Source: Phyllobacterium zundukense (GTDB lineage Bacteria; Pseudomonadota; Alphaproteobacteria; Rhizobiales; Rhizobiaceae). Taken from it: a stretch of DNA of 64,000 nucleotides. Positions 53,571 to 62,673 of the stretch are shown one piece after another (within the stretch, counting starts at the first letter, position 1; every line of letters begins with the position of its first letter). A program made the translations under genes and the position numbers. The notes below the pieces were generated by a model. It did not search any database. It worked only from the letters and a program-made list of their open reading frames with translations, and was not told the DNA's origin. Where the stretch lies: assembly GCF_025452195.1 (NCBI RefSeq), contig NZ_CP104973.1, forward strand, positions 1,302,001-1,366,000, written 5' to 3'.

Positions 53571-54631
53571 GCCCTTCTCCGATTGGTGAAAATCAGAATG
53601 AAGAAGAAGGGCACGCCTACCAGCGCGGTAATTACCCCGATCGGCAGGATGGCGCCAGGAATGAGTGTCTTCGATACGACGGATGTGGCCGACAGAAGCA
53701 ACGCGCCACAAAGCACAGACGCCGGCAGGAAAAACCGCTGGTCTTCACCCACCAGCATACGGGCGATATGCGGGCCGACCAGGCCGACGAATCCAATGGT
53801 GCCAACAAAGGAGACCGGAATAGCTGCAAGCAGGCTGACCGTCATCATCATCTTCAGCCGCAGTCCACGTACATCAATTCCAAGGCTCGCCGCCTTGTCT
53901 TCACCCAGCCGTAACGCGGTTAGCGCCCAAGCCTGCCGTGCAAACACTGGAAGAGCGAATAGAAGTACTGCGCCAGTAATATACACCTTCGGCCAGGTCG
54001 CTTTGGTGAGGCTACCCATGGTCCAAAAAACGACCGCAGCCAGCGCCTGTTCCGAGGCTAGATACTCGAGGAGCGACAAGAGCGCATTGAAGGTGAAGAC
54101 CAGTGCAATTCCGAGCAGCACGATGGTTTCGACCGTAACACCGCGCATGGTGGAGGCGAAGTGAATGAACAAAGCCGCTGCCATCGCCATGAGGAAGGCA
54201 TTGATCGGGATCATGAACTGAACGGCCGTCGGAAAGAGCGCCACCCCGCCAACAAGTCCAAGCGCTGCGCCAAATCCGGCGGCAGCGGAAATGCCTAGCG
54301 TAAAGGGGCTTGCCAGCGGATTGGCGAGAATGGTCTGCATCTGGGCCCCAGCAACCGAGAGCGACGCACCGACGGTCACGGCCATCAGTGCGATCGGCAT
54401 CCGGATATCCCAGATGACGACGCGAAGCTGATCGCTGACCGAACCGGGATAGAACAGGGAGACCAGCACTTCTTTCAAAGTGTAATTTGCTGGCCCCAGT
54501 GCCATGTCGATGGAGACGCTGAAGAACAGTGCCGCCACCATACCGCAGATTAGGACGATCCGGCGAAATGCCATGGCGCGGTATTGGGCTCCCCCTGTTG
54601 TCGTTTCGCGCTGTTCTGCGGCAATGGCCAT
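53564..54631 (-). CDS. Metal-chelate ABC transporter permease (FecCD family)
   Basis: A 355-residue membrane protein with nine or ten helices and FecCD motifs such as RMPIALMAVTVGASLSVAGA, QTILANPLASPFTLGIS and GTIGFVGLVGPHIARMLVGE. A single permease gene suggests a homodimer. It lies three bases after the binding protein gene. Confidence 0.92.
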   Translation of the reverse strand: MAIAAEQRETTTGGAQYRAMAFRRIVLICGMVAALFFSVSIDMALGPANYTLKEVLVSLFYPGSVSDQLRVVIWDIRMPIALMAVTVGASLSVAGAQMQTILANPLASPFTLGISAAAGFGAALGLVGGVALFPTAVQFMIPINAFLMAMAAALFIHFASTMRGVTVETIVLLGIALVFTFNALLSLLEYLASEQALAAVVFWTMGSLTKATWPKVYITGAVLLFALPVFARQAWALTALRLGEDKAASLGIDVRGLRLKMMMTVSLLAAIPVSFVGTIGFVGLVGPHIARMLVGEDQRFFLPASVLCGALLLSATSVVSKTLIPGAILPIGVITALVGVPFFFILIFTNRRRAW

Positions 54632-54634
54632 CGG

Positions 54635-55771
54635 TTATTCGTCTCTCAGGGAGACGAAATAGCCGGGCTTGTAATCCAGCGGCAGGAAGCGCGCATGCAG
54701 CTCCTTGAAAGTGGCTTCCGGATCCAGATTTTTGAACAGTTCCGGATGCAGCCATTTGGCAATCTCCTGGATCGCCACGAACTGATACGGGTTGTTGTAG
54801 AACTGGTGCCAGATGGCGTGGACATTGCCGTCCTTGACCGCCTTGACGCCGGTGAAGGCCGGGCGCTTGGTCAAGTTCACAAGCTTGCGGTGTGCTTCGT
54901 CGAGATCAGCACCGTAGCCGACGCCGACCCAGTTGCCACCTGGAACATAACCCTGCCAATTGCCGCCGGTGATAATGATCTGATCGGGATTGGAGGCGAT
55001 AATCTGTTCCGGATTAACCGCACCAAACGTGCCAGGTATGATGTCCTTGGCCATATTCGTGCCGCCGGCAATTTCAACCATCTTGCCGAAATTCTCATTG
55101 CCGAATGACATGCAGCAATCGTCGGAATAGCCTCCGGCGCGTTCGATGAAGACGACCGGTCGAACCAAGTCGGTCTTGGAAAGCACGTTCGTGACCCTGG
55201 CGATGCTGTCGGCGCGAAACTTGATGAAGTCCTCGGCCTTGGTTTCCTCGCCAAGCAGCTTGCCCATGATCCGCATACTGGCTTCGGTGTTTTCCATCGG
55301 TTTTTCGCGGAAGTCGATATAGACGAGCGGGATACCGACCTTGCCGAGCTTTTCGATATAACCAGACTCTTCGGTCGAGGTCTTTGCGTCAAGGTTCATG
55401 ATGATGACGTCGGGCTTTAGTGAAACCGCCTGCTCGATGTCGAAGGTGCCGTCCTTCATGCCACCGAAGGTCGGCAGCTTTGCCATGTCCGGATATTTGG
55501 CGAGGTAGGCAGCATAGCTTTCCGGATCGGCCTTCGACAAATCATCCCGCCAGCCAACGACGCGCTTGAAAGGCGCATCCCGGTCCAGCGCGGCGACAAA
55601 ATAGATCTGCCGGCCTTCACCGAGAATGACATTCTCGACCGGGACGCTGACCGCGACGTCACGACCGGTTATATCCTTAATGATGACCTTTTCACCGGCC
55701 AGCGCGGTGCTGGAAAACATCGCGCCGAAACCCACGGCGATCAGGGCGGCCTTGCCGATCATACCCATCAT
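54635..55771 (-). CDS. Metal-chelate ABC transporter binding protein (FecB/FepB family)
   Basis: A 378-residue protein with a signal peptide (cleaved near ALA-GEK) and the two-lobed class III fold: ITGRDVAVSVPVENVIL, SLKPDVIIMNLD, INPEQIIASNPDQIIITGG-like segments. A paired cysteine in GGYSDDCCMSFGN near the ligand cleft is noteworthy. GGAG lies eight bases before the first ATG. It is first in a three-gene operon and divergent from the methyltransferase. The metal (iron, cobalt, nickel or a corrinoid) cannot be decided. Confidence 0.9.
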   Translation of the reverse strand: MMGMIGKAALIAVGFGAMFSSTALAGEKVIIKDITGRDVAVSVPVENVILGEGRQIYFVAALDRDAPFKRVVGWRDDLSKADPESYAAYLAKYPDMAKLPTFGGMKDGTFDIEQAVSLKPDVIIMNLDAKTSTEESGYIEKLGKVGIPLVYIDFREKPMENTEASMRIMGKLLGEETKAEDFIKFRADSIARVTNVLSKTDLVRPVVFIERAGGYSDDCCMSFGNENFGKMVEIAGGTNMAKDIIPGTFGAVNPEQIIASNPDQIIITGGNWQGYVPGGNWVGVGYGADLDEAHRKLVNLTKRPAFTGVKAVKDGNVHAIWHQFYNNPYQFVAIQEIAKWLHPELFKNLDPEATFKELHARFLPLDYKPGYFVSLRDE

Positions 55772-55803
55772 TTTTCAACTCCATCAAACTGTGGGCTTGG
55801 TAG

Positions 55804-55815
55804 ATATCATGATAT
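55804..55815. promoter_or_regulatory. Perfect palindrome ATATCATGATAT in the divergent promoter region
   Basis: Lies between the importer operon and the methyltransferase, 33 bases from the importer start. A metal-responsive repressor site is an attractive guess. It does not match the Fur, Irr or NikR patterns I remember. Confidence 0.4.
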
Positions 55816-55889
55816 TGACAGTCAAGATTTATCTTTTAGAAGGTTTCCAGAAATTGATAGCAAACACTGCAAGGCAAAGGCGGCCAACC

Positions 55890-56696
55890 ATGACCGATAA
55901 GCCCCGTCTCTCGAACTATGACTTGCGCGACGAGATCAAAGCCTACTGGTCGGTGCGGGCGGCAACGTTCGATCAATCGCCTGGACACGAAATTTTCTCC
56001 GATGAAGAACGCGCCGCCTGGCATCGGCTGGTCGTCAAGCATCTTGGCAGGGGCAATGGCCGCTCGGCGCTGGACCTTGCCAGCGGTACCGGCGTGGTCT
56101 CGCATCTGATGGACGATCTCGGCTTCAAGGTGACCGGACTCGATTGGGCCGAACCGATGCTGGAGCGCGCCCGCAGCAAAGCGAAAATCCGCACCCGAAA
56201 CATCATCTTCCGCATGGCCGATGCGGAGAACACCATGGAACCGGACGATCATTATGACGCGATCATTAACCGGCACCTGGTCTGGACGCTGGTGGATCCG
56301 GCAAGTGCCTTTGTAGAATGGCTGCGGGTTTTAAAACCCGGCGGCACACTGCTGGTGATCGACGGCGATTTCGTCAATACTACGATGTTTGAGCGAGCGT
56401 TGATGACGCTGGCCGGATGGGGGCAGCGCTGCGGACTTTTGAAGAGGGATCCGCTGAATGCTCCGCCCGGCATGATGGAAACACATCGCAGCATCATTTC
56501 GAGGATCTATTTCTCAAACGGTGCACGCGCCGAAACCGTCGCCCGCCTATTGGCTGGGGCCGGGTTTGAAAATATCGTCATAGATACCGACCTGAGCGAA
56601 ATTCACCACACGCAGGCCAAGCACTGGAACATCCTTAAAGGGTTGGCCCGGGCCACGCAGCACCGATATGCCATTCGAGCGGACAAGCCATTCTAG
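55890..56696 (+). CDS. Class I SAM-dependent methyltransferase
   Basis: A 268-residue enzyme with SAM motif I (ALDLASGTGVVSHLMDDLGF), motif II (VTGLDWAEPMLERAR), and RMADAENTMEPDDHYDAII / RVLKPGGTLLVIDGDF. The ATG at 55890 has AAGG nine bases upstream; the frame is open upstream only as a shadow of the divergent binding protein gene. It shares a promoter region with the metal-chelate importer, so it may modify the chelator or process the imported compound. Confidence 0.88.
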   Translation: MTDKPRLSNYDLRDEIKAYWSVRAATFDQSPGHEIFSDEERAAWHRLVVKHLGRGNGRSALDLASGTGVVSHLMDDLGFKVTGLDWAEPMLERARSKAKIRTRNIIFRMADAENTMEPDDHYDAIINRHLVWTLVDPASAFVEWLRVLKPGGTLLVIDGDFVNTTMFERALMTLAGWGQRCGLLKRDPLNAPPGMMETHRSIISRIYFSNGARAETVARLLAGAGFENIVIDTDLSEIHHTQAKHWNILKGLARATQHRYAIRADKPF

Positions 56697-56756
56697 GCGA
56701 AATGCGAAGCGTTGCTGCTCGAACCATTCGACGGCAGACGAAAGTCATCTCCGCAG

Positions 56757-57014
56757 TCACTTGCAGATGCACTTCGCATGTCCGCTGTCGACTGGCCGTC
56801 GTCCCTTGTCGACCATAGGCTGTGCACCAGGCGGACCGCCCGGACCCGCTTTGCAGCGTGAGGGAACCAGGTCGGTGACGCGCGCGGTGCCATGAATCGT
56901 TGAGCGGTGGCGGCCAAGAACCGAGGCAATCTGCGTCAAGCGTGCCTTGGCTTGACGCATCGGCGAAACAATGCGGCGTTCATCCATCGTCAATTGCGTA
57001 AAACTGCGGGGCAT
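56757..57014 (-). pseudogene. IS30-type transposase remnant (N-terminal fragment)
   Basis: The frame from ATG 57014 gives MPRSFTQLTMDERRIVSPM, QAKARLTQIASVLGRHRSTIH, the N-terminal helix-turn-helix of IS30-family transposases. After this the similarity stops (TARVTDLV...). No DDE catalytic region or terminal inverted repeats are visible. It is a scar of a lost element. Confidence 0.55.
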
Positions 57015-57182
57015 TCCATCCTCCTGAAAACAAAGAGGTTTTTGTACGTGTTGCAATTGAAAATAGAATGTGCCCACATAAATAAAGAAAATATGAGCGG
57101 CAATGAGTCTCAAAATGAACCGCAGCAACAGAATTCCAAACCCGACTCTAATTCTGATCTTGAACGTGGCTTACGAAACAGC

Positions 57183-57442
57183 CAAGAGTCCAAACTCGAG
57201 CTGGTAAAACCCAAGGCTGAAGATGCAACAAAGGCCTATCCGCTTGGACTGGTGATGAAAGGCCCGCCCTACCGCGTGCTGCGCTGTTCCTGGCGGGAAA
57301 AGTCTTCACGCAATACCGTAAGTCGGGAGGGTTGCGCACCGGCGTTCTGCCTGACTTCTTCATTGGCGCCCAAGCAGCCATTAGCCAACTGACCCTGCTC
57401 ACCCGCGATGTCGGTCGATATCGAACTTATTTCCATCGCTAA
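57183..57442 (+). pseudogene. VapC/PIN-domain toxin remnant, frameshifted
   Basis: From 57272 one frame reads PRAALFLAGKVFTQYRKSGG, then TGVLPDFFIGAQAAISQ and LLTRDVGRYRTYF to a stop at 57440-57442. This is the C-terminal half of a VapC-type PIN ribonuclease, with conserved acidic residues in LPDFF and LLTRD. The preceding part (AEDATKAYPLGLVMKGPP) is in another frame, so a one-base change has broken the gene. The N-terminal catalytic aspartate region and an antitoxin gene are missing. Confidence 0.6.
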
Positions 57443-57877
57443 CGCTGATCACACCTGGTGTTTGACGCAGTCACAGAGACGAGACGCGAATTCACTTTCG
57501 GTCCGACGGATGCAGAGGCCCTGCAATTTATCGCGTCGCGGCGGCTGCGACGGCTATTGTGATACCAACCCGCGTTTCTTGGCCCGGGCGAGCAAGCGTA
57601 GCTGAAACTCTGAAGGGCTTCCAGCGGAACTCTCAAAAGATTCGTTCAAGGGCGGGCGCGGTGGCGCAATGGTGAGTAACAACCCTAGATTGTATCCGTG
57701 CCGCTCCTCGAATTGGCCGGTCACAAATGCGATTTGTCGCCCAAGGAGGCTCATAGCAAGCGTGAAAGGCCGAGAATGAGCGCTGTTTCACCCCATATAG
57801 CTCGATTCTTGCAGATGACAGAACGAAAGAAAAATGGCAGATAGGAGCACGACGATTCAACCTTCGAGGAGATTTTC
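57443..57877. other. Intergenic region, no clearly supported gene
   Basis: The region between the VapC scar and the transglycosylase contains a minus-strand frame of 66 codons (57554-57754, beginning MSLLGRQIAFVTGQFEE) that I do not recognise; it may be a further decayed fragment. The right end carries the ribosome site of the next gene (GAGGAGATTTTC). Confidence 0.4.
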
Positions 57878-58699
57878 ATGGCATTCGTTGCCAAACGCAG
57901 ATTGTTTGCAGGCGTCACGACAGCGCTTCTTATGACGGCAGGTGTGGCGCAAGCTGCCGCGCAATGCGGCAAAACTTCCGCCGGATTCGAGGCGTGGGTC
58001 CAGGACTACAAGCAAGATGCGCAGGCGCAGGGTGTTGGCAGCAGGGGCATCAATGCACTGGACAGCGTCAAATATTCCACGAAGACGATCAATGCTGATC
58101 GTAACATGAAGAGCTTCAAATATTCGTTCGACAAGTTCATGCAGGTGCGTGGTGGTCAGACGATCATCGCGCGGGGCAAGGCGCAAAAGGCGCAGAATGC
58201 GGCGCTGTTCGCCCGCCTCGAACAGCGTTATGGCGTCCCGGCCGGTCCATTGATTGCGATCTGGGGCATGGAAACCGGTTTCGGCAGCTTTATGGGCAAT
58301 CAGCACACGCTTTCCGCCGTGGCAACGCTTGCCTATGATTGTCGTCGGCCGGACTATTTTCGCCCCAATCTCAATGCTGCATTGAAGCTTATCGACAATG
58401 GCACGCTTGCTCCAAATGCAGTCGGCGCCATGCATGGCGAAATCGGTCAGACGCAGTTCCTACCTTTGAACGTCTTGCGTTATGGCGCCGATGGCGACGG
58501 CAATGGCCGTATCGACATGGTCCGCTCGAAGGCGGATGCCCTCGCATCGACAGCGAATTTTCTGGTCGGACATGGCTGGCAGCGGGGCGCAGGTTACCAG
58601 CCGGGACAGGCGAATTTCGGCGCCATCGCGGGCTGGAACGCTGCCAGTGTCTACCAACAGGCGATTGCCTATATGGGCGCGAAGATAGATGGCGAATAA
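57878..58699 (+). CDS. Lytic murein transglycosylase (MltB/SLT_2 family)
   Basis: A 273-residue secreted protein with a signal peptide cleaved near AQA-AA. The catalytic glutamate is in IAIWGMETGFGSFMG; AMHGEIGQTQFLP and GNGRIDMVRSKADALASTANFL are MltB-type motifs. It cleaves the MurNAc-GlcNAc bond of peptidoglycan with formation of anhydro-MurNAc. GAGGAG precedes the ATG. A strong hairpin terminator follows. Confidence 0.9.
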   Translation: MAFVAKRRLFAGVTTALLMTAGVAQAAAQCGKTSAGFEAWVQDYKQDAQAQGVGSRGINALDSVKYSTKTINADRNMKSFKYSFDKFMQVRGGQTIIARGKAQKAQNAALFARLEQRYGVPAGPLIAIWGMETGFGSFMGNQHTLSAVATLAYDCRRPDYFRPNLNAALKLIDNGTLAPNAVGAMHGEIGQTQFLPLNVLRYGADGDGNGRIDMVRSKADALASTANFLVGHGWQRGAGYQPGQANFGAIAGWNAASVYQQAIAYMGAKIDGE

Positions 58700-58725
58700 T
58701 CGCTTCGCCAACGACGATGTTTCCT

Positions 58726-58754
58726 GGCCGGCGTTCGCGCCGGCCTTGTTGTTT
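58726..58754 (+). terminator. Rho-independent terminator
   Basis: GGCCGGCGTTCGCGCCGGCC forms an eight-base-pair G+C-rich stem capped by a TTCG loop (58726-58745) and is followed by TTGTTGTTT. It ends the transglycosylase transcript and lies at the end of the convergent NTF2-like gene. Confidence 0.85.
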
Positions 58755-59163
58755 AGAAGCCTTCGCAGGCCTCCCCCAGTGAACTCTGGGCGCTCTCTAT
58801 GATCCTGCCGCTGCGAAAATTGAAGATCTCGCGCGTATAGGTAGTATTTGCCGGGAATTGATAGCAGACGAAAACGGTCGTTGTATCGCCTTCGACGCCA
58901 CCGATACGATGGCGCACTATAGCGCCACGCACGGCGCTCTTCCATTCATCGAGGCTGGCCAGAAATTCATCCTTGGTCTGAATCGTATCGATGTCTTCGA
59001 GAATGACCGTTGCCTCCTCGGCCAGAATTTTGTCGAAAACCGCGCGGTCGGCGGTACTGAGCGCGGAATACCAGCTTTCGATGATGGCGTTGTGCGCATC
59101 GTTCGCCGTGGCAGGACCCATCGCTAGGAGAATGACGGCGATCATGAATTTCAATCGCGCCAT
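58753..59163 (-). CDS. Secreted NTF2-like/SnoaL-like protein
   Basis: A 136-residue protein with a short signal peptide (FMIAVILLAMGPATA) and a cone-shaped NTF2-like fold pattern: IIESWYSALSTADRAVFDKILAEEATVIL, DEFLASLDEW and TTVFVCYQFPANTTYTREIF. Two cysteines could pair. No catalytic motif is apparent; these proteins are often of unknown role. It lies 14 bases after the carbonic anhydrase gene on the same strand. Confidence 0.7.
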   Translation of the reverse strand: MARLKFMIAVILLAMGPATANDAHNAIIESWYSALSTADRAVFDKILAEEATVILEDIDTIQTKDEFLASLDEWKSAVRGAIVRHRIGGVEGDTTTVFVCYQFPANTTYTREIFNFRSGRIIESAQSSLGEACEGF

Positions 59164-59177
59164 TCTCTTGTTTCCCT

Positions 59178-59849
59178 CTATTCCAGCGCGGCGGCTTCGG
59201 CGACCTCTTCGGGGTCGGGGCGAAGGAAGTCACCGGTTTCCGGATTCATGATCCATAGTTCACCGGTCGAAATGTCGAACCAGGCGCCATGCAAGGTGAG
59301 GCGGCCTTTCTTTTCAAGGATATCGACACAAGGAAAGCTGCGCAGGTTTTTCAGCGAATAGCGAATGGATATGCGCTCCAGCGCCGTCTGACGCTCGAAT
59401 GGTGTCATCAGCTCATTGGCGGAAACCGCTTCCGCTGCGGGACCGACGAGGCTCATCCACTTGCCGATGAAGTCGCCGGGGGACAATGGCTCGCTCGTCG
59501 TGTCGAGCGCCGCCTTTATGCCGCCGCACCTGCCATGGCCAAGGACGACGATATTCTTGACTTTCAGGCTCTGCACCGCAAATTCGAGGGCTGCGGAGGT
59601 GGAGTGGTATTCGCCGTCCGGCGCATAGGGCGGCACGAGATTGGCGACGTTGCGCAGCACAAAAATCTCGCCGGGCGCCGTGTCGAAGATGATCTCGGGC
59701 GCGGAGCGTGAGTCGCAGCAGGCGATCACCAGCGTTTCGGGCGTCTGGCCCTGATCCGCAAGCTGTTTGTAGCGCATCGTCTCGTTGGCATAGCGATGCG
59801 CCATGAAGTTGCGATAGCCGGTGAGAAGTTTCTCGGGAAGCAAGGTCAT
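59178..59849 (-). CDS. Beta-carbonic anhydrase
   Basis: The 223-residue enzyme has the zinc ligands in IACCDSRSAPEIIF (Cys, Asp-Arg pair) and GHGRCGGIKAAL (His, Cys), the full beta-class pattern, and RNVANLVPPYAP. It interconverts carbon dioxide and bicarbonate in the cytoplasm. AGAGGA lies upstream of the ATG. It is 48 bases after pdxY. Confidence 0.93.
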   Translation of the reverse strand: MTLLPEKLLTGYRNFMAHRYANETMRYKQLADQGQTPETLVIACCDSRSAPEIIFDTAPGEIFVLRNVANLVPPYAPDGEYHSTSAALEFAVQSLKVKNIVVLGHGRCGGIKAALDTTSEPLSPGDFIGKWMSLVGPAAEAVSANELMTPFERQTALERISIRYSLKNLRSFPCVDILEKKGRLTLHGAWFDISTGELWIMNPETGDFLRPDPEEVAEAAALE

Positions 59850-59897
59850 TCTTTTCCTCTAATCCTGAACCGGGACAAGATCAATTGGTCTAATGTG

Positions 59898-60782
59898 CTA
59901 TGCCCTGATGCCCTTGCTTGGATGAACCAGCCGCCGCATCTGAGTCATCGCCATAGGGGTGGAAAGGCTGGATGCGTCGGCTTCGAGCATCAGTTCATCG
60001 GCGCCGCGCTTGGCAGAGCGGGCCATGATTTCGAAAACAGAGGCTGTCGTGCGTTGCAGCACCTGTTCGAGATCAAGACCGGCAAGCATGCGTGCGAGGA
60101 ACAGCGCGGACGTAAGATCACCAAGGCCGTTGGTCGGGCCGACGACGAGGCGGTGTTCGGCGAGTAGCGCCAGAGAGTGCGTCACCAGCAGATTGCCGGT
60201 GCCGCCAGCAATCATCGGGTGCGCCGAGGTCACAAGCATCGTACCCGGCCCGGCGTGCAACGCGGCCTGCATGATCGCCTTGTTGTCCGGCAGTTCCGCG
60301 CCGGTCAGCCATGCAAGCTCGAAGCGGTTAGGTGTCGAAATATCGGCGAGCGGCATCAATTCGTCGCGGATGGCATTTGCAGTCGCCTCCGGAACGTAGA
60401 GCCCCTTTTCATCGCCGATGACAGGATCGCAGAGATAAAGCACGCCTTTATTGCGGGTTTTTACGGTTTCTACCAGACGGGCGACACTCTCGGCCTGCGC
60501 GGAATTGCCGAGGTAACCGCTCATGATGCCGCTGACCTCGCCAAGCCAAGGAGCGCGCTCCAAATCGGCGATCAGATCGTCGAATTGCTGCGGTTCCGGC
60601 ACGATGCGCTTGGCCGGTCCATGACCGGGATGCCATGGCAAGATGACGGTTGGCACGGCCCATACCGGATGGCCGAGCGTTTCGAGCGCGAATACGGCGG
60701 CACGATTGCCGACCGAACCACGTACGACGTGGCTGGAAATGACGATGACGGCATTGGATGAAGGAGCAACGGAACCGGTCAT
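59898..60782 (-). CDS. pdxY: Pyridoxal kinase
   Basis: A 294-residue ribokinase-like enzyme that phosphorylates pyridoxal in the B6 salvage path. It has VVRGSVGNRAAVFALETLGH, DPVIGDEKGLYVPE, TPNRFELAWLTGAEL, and GPTNGLGDLTSALFLARML, where the GxGD catalytic aspartate lies. Substrate-site features fit PdxY better than the HMP kinases. Confidence 0.9.
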   Translation of the reverse strand: MTGSVAPSSNAVIVISSHVVRGSVGNRAAVFALETLGHPVWAVPTVILPWHPGHGPAKRIVPEPQQFDDLIADLERAPWLGEVSGIMSGYLGNSAQAESVARLVETVKTRNKGVLYLCDPVIGDEKGLYVPEATANAIRDELMPLADISTPNRFELAWLTGAELPDNKAIMQAALHAGPGTMLVTSAHPMIAGGTGNLLVTHSLALLAEHRLVVGPTNGLGDLTSALFLARMLAGLDLEQVLQRTTASVFEIMARSAKRGADELMLEADASSLSTPMAMTQMRRLVHPSKGIRA

Positions 60783-60822
60783 TGGAAATACTCATGCGAG
60801 AGTTCGGGCGAGCGAGCGCGAC

Positions 60823-61071
60823 TCAGCCCTTGCCGACTATAGAACTGATCACCCAGATAATCATGGCGATCAAGACAAGCAATCCCAGAAACCTGCCGAT
60901 GCGTGTGCCCCAGACTTCTATGGAGTCGGCCGGATCCGCGTCGCCGGCTGAAAAGTGGCCTTTGGTCCGTTCGACAAAGGATGTGCCTTGGGATGCAGAT
61001 TCGCGGTCGATCCGTTCAATTATCCGTCTGGATTCCGCGTCGGACTGATGCTTTCCATCGTGTTCACGCAT
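60823..61071 (-). CDS. Small single-helix membrane protein
   Basis: An 82-residue protein: a polar, charged N-terminal half (residues 1-50) and one C-terminal membrane helix (IGRFLGLLVLIAMIIWVISSIVG). Probably tail-anchored in the inner membrane. Similar small proteins are common in the order, without known function. It lies 40 bases before pdxY on the same strand. Confidence 0.7.
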   Translation of the reverse strand: MREHDGKHQSDAESRRIIERIDRESASQGTSFVERTKGHFSAGDADPADSIEVWGTRIGRFLGLLVLIAMIIWVISSIVGKG

Positions 61072-61198
61072 GAAGACACCCTGTTTGCGTTCAATGGTTT
61101 AGCATAGCGCTTTGGCTGTTCCTTTTGCAGAAAAAAATGGCTAGGTTTGTGCTGCTTCGTTCTGAAGCGGTGAATCTGTACTCGGGGAGAGGATTCCA

Positions 61199-61813
61199 AT
61201 GCAACATTCGACTTGCCTGCCGGCACCGCGCCGCGCCTTTTCTATCATTGCCCTGTTTCTTCTCGTACCGCTGCTTTCAGCCTGCGGCTTCAATACGATT
61301 CCGACCAATGAAGAGCAGGCCAAGGCCGCGTGGAGCGAGGTGTTGAACCAGTATCAGCGACGGGCCGATCTCATTCCCAACCTCGTCGAGACTGTCAAAG
61401 GTTATGCCGCACAGGAAAAGGATGTGCTGACATCGGTGGTTGAGGCGCGGGCCAAGGCGACTTCCATACAGGTGACTCCGGAAACCCTCACCGATCCCAA
61501 TGCGATGAAGGTGTTTCAGGAGAATCAGGCGCAGTTGACCGGAGCACTGTCGCGGCTGATGGCTGTCGTGGAAAACTACCCTGACCTGAAGTCCAACCAG
61601 AACTTCCTCGCACTTCAATCGCAGCTCGAAGGCACGGAAAACCGCATCGCCGTATCGCGCCGGGATTATATCGAGTCGGTGCGGGTCTATAACACCTCGC
61701 TCAGGACGATGCCGACCATGATCTGGAAGTGGATCTGGTATACGGGGAATGAACCCTACCAGACCTTCACAATCGAAGATTCAGCCAAGCAAACGCCTCA
61801 GGTCAAGTTCTAG
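61199..61813 (+). CDS. lemA: LemA-family lipoprotein
   Basis: A 204-residue protein with an N-terminal lipobox (LLSACGF) and the LemA pattern AAWSEVLNQYQRRADLIPNLVETVKGYAAQEKDVL. LemA proteins have a helical bundle in the periplasm or cell envelope. GAGAGGA lies before the ATG. It forms a unit with the two TPM-domain genes behind it, a common arrangement. Confidence 0.9.
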   Translation: MQHSTCLPAPRRAFSIIALFLLVPLLSACGFNTIPTNEEQAKAAWSEVLNQYQRRADLIPNLVETVKGYAAQEKDVLTSVVEARAKATSIQVTPETLTDPNAMKVFQENQAQLTGALSRLMAVVENYPDLKSNQNFLALQSQLEGTENRIAVSRRDYIESVRVYNTSLRTMPTMIWKWIWYTGNEPYQTFTIEDSAKQTPQVKF

Positions 61814-61822
61814 GCTCAAGAC

Positions 61823-62671
61823 ATGAGCGCATTGCGCCAGACTGCGATGGGGTTCAATCGCCTATTATTGGCCATTGCGCTGCTGGCATTGCTGTCCATC
61901 AGCGCATTTGCCGCAGAACTCCCTGCTCTGACAGGTCGTGTGGTCGATGCTGCGAACGTCATCGATGCGGCAACGCGCGAGCAGATAACCCAGAAATTGG
62001 CGGCGTTCGAAACAAAATCCTCCGACCAGGTGGTGGTCGTTACGGTGCCGAGCCTCGATGGCGAGGAGATCGAGCCCTATGCCAACCGGCTCTACCGCTC
62101 CTGGGCGCTCGGACAAAAACAGGAAAACAATGGCGTTCTTCTGGTCGTCGCACCAAATGATCGCAAGGTGCGCATCGAGGTCGGTTATGGTCTCGAAGGC
62201 ACGCTGACGGACCTTCTGTCCAACCTCATCATCGAAAATGCCGTCATACCGGGTTTTCGCTCGGGCGATTATTCGGGTGGAATCTCCAAAGGTGTCGATG
62301 GCATTCTCGCTGTACTTTCCGGTGATGCCGCTGAACTCGAGGCGCGCGCCAAACGCAATGTTCAGGAACCAACCTCCGACGTCGACTGGGTGATGCTCAT
62401 CTTCGTCATGATCTTTCTATTCATGTTCTTCAGTGGGATCATATTACCAGCCGTGGTTACGTCCTTTGGACGCAAGATCGCTCCTGGCCGCTATGAGTGG
62501 CTGGGCATGATCTTTGACATCGGCTCGAGAAGCGGCGGCGGTGGAGGATGGTCCTCGGGCGGGGGCGGTTGGTCATCCGGTGGAGGTGGCTGGTCTTCGG
62601 GCGGCGGGGGCGGCGGCTTTTCCGGCGGGGGCGGTTCGTCCGGCGGCGGCGGCGCATCGGGGAGTTGGTAG
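61823..62671 (+). CDS. TPM-domain protein (YgcG family) with glycine-rich tail
   Basis: A 282-residue protein: signal peptide, then the TPM domain (LTGRVVDAANVIDAATREQ, VVVVTVPSLDGEEIEPYANRLYR, KVRIEVGYGLEGTLTD), one membrane helix (VMLIFVMIFLFMFFSGIIL) and a low-complexity tail of GGGGWSS and GGGSSGGG repeats. Role in envelope homeostasis is supposed but unproven. It follows lemA by nine bases. Confidence 0.88.
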   Translation: MSALRQTAMGFNRLLLAIALLALLSISAFAAELPALTGRVVDAANVIDAATREQITQKLAAFETKSSDQVVVVTVPSLDGEEIEPYANRLYRSWALGQKQENNGVLLVVAPNDRKVRIEVGYGLEGTLTDLLSNLIIENAVIPGFRSGDYSGGISKGVDGILAVLSGDAAELEARAKRNVQEPTSDVDWVMLIFVMIFLFMFFSGIILPAVVTSFGRKIAPGRYEWLGMIFDIGSRSGGGGGWSSGGGGWSSGGGGWSSGGGGGGFSGGGGSSGGGGASGSW

Positions 62672-62673
62672 CC

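Noticed and set aside
62534..62668. GC-rich tandem repeats considered as a non-coding repeat array
   Set aside because: They code for the glycine-rich tail of the TPM-domain protein, a usual feature of that family.
62548..62673. Upstream extension of the third LemA-cluster gene through the glycine-rich repeats
   Set aside because: The extension is an Arg/Gly-rich frame of the GGGGWSS-coding repeat of the upstream gene; the ATG at 62674 has a good ribosome site and starts the TPM-like sequence.
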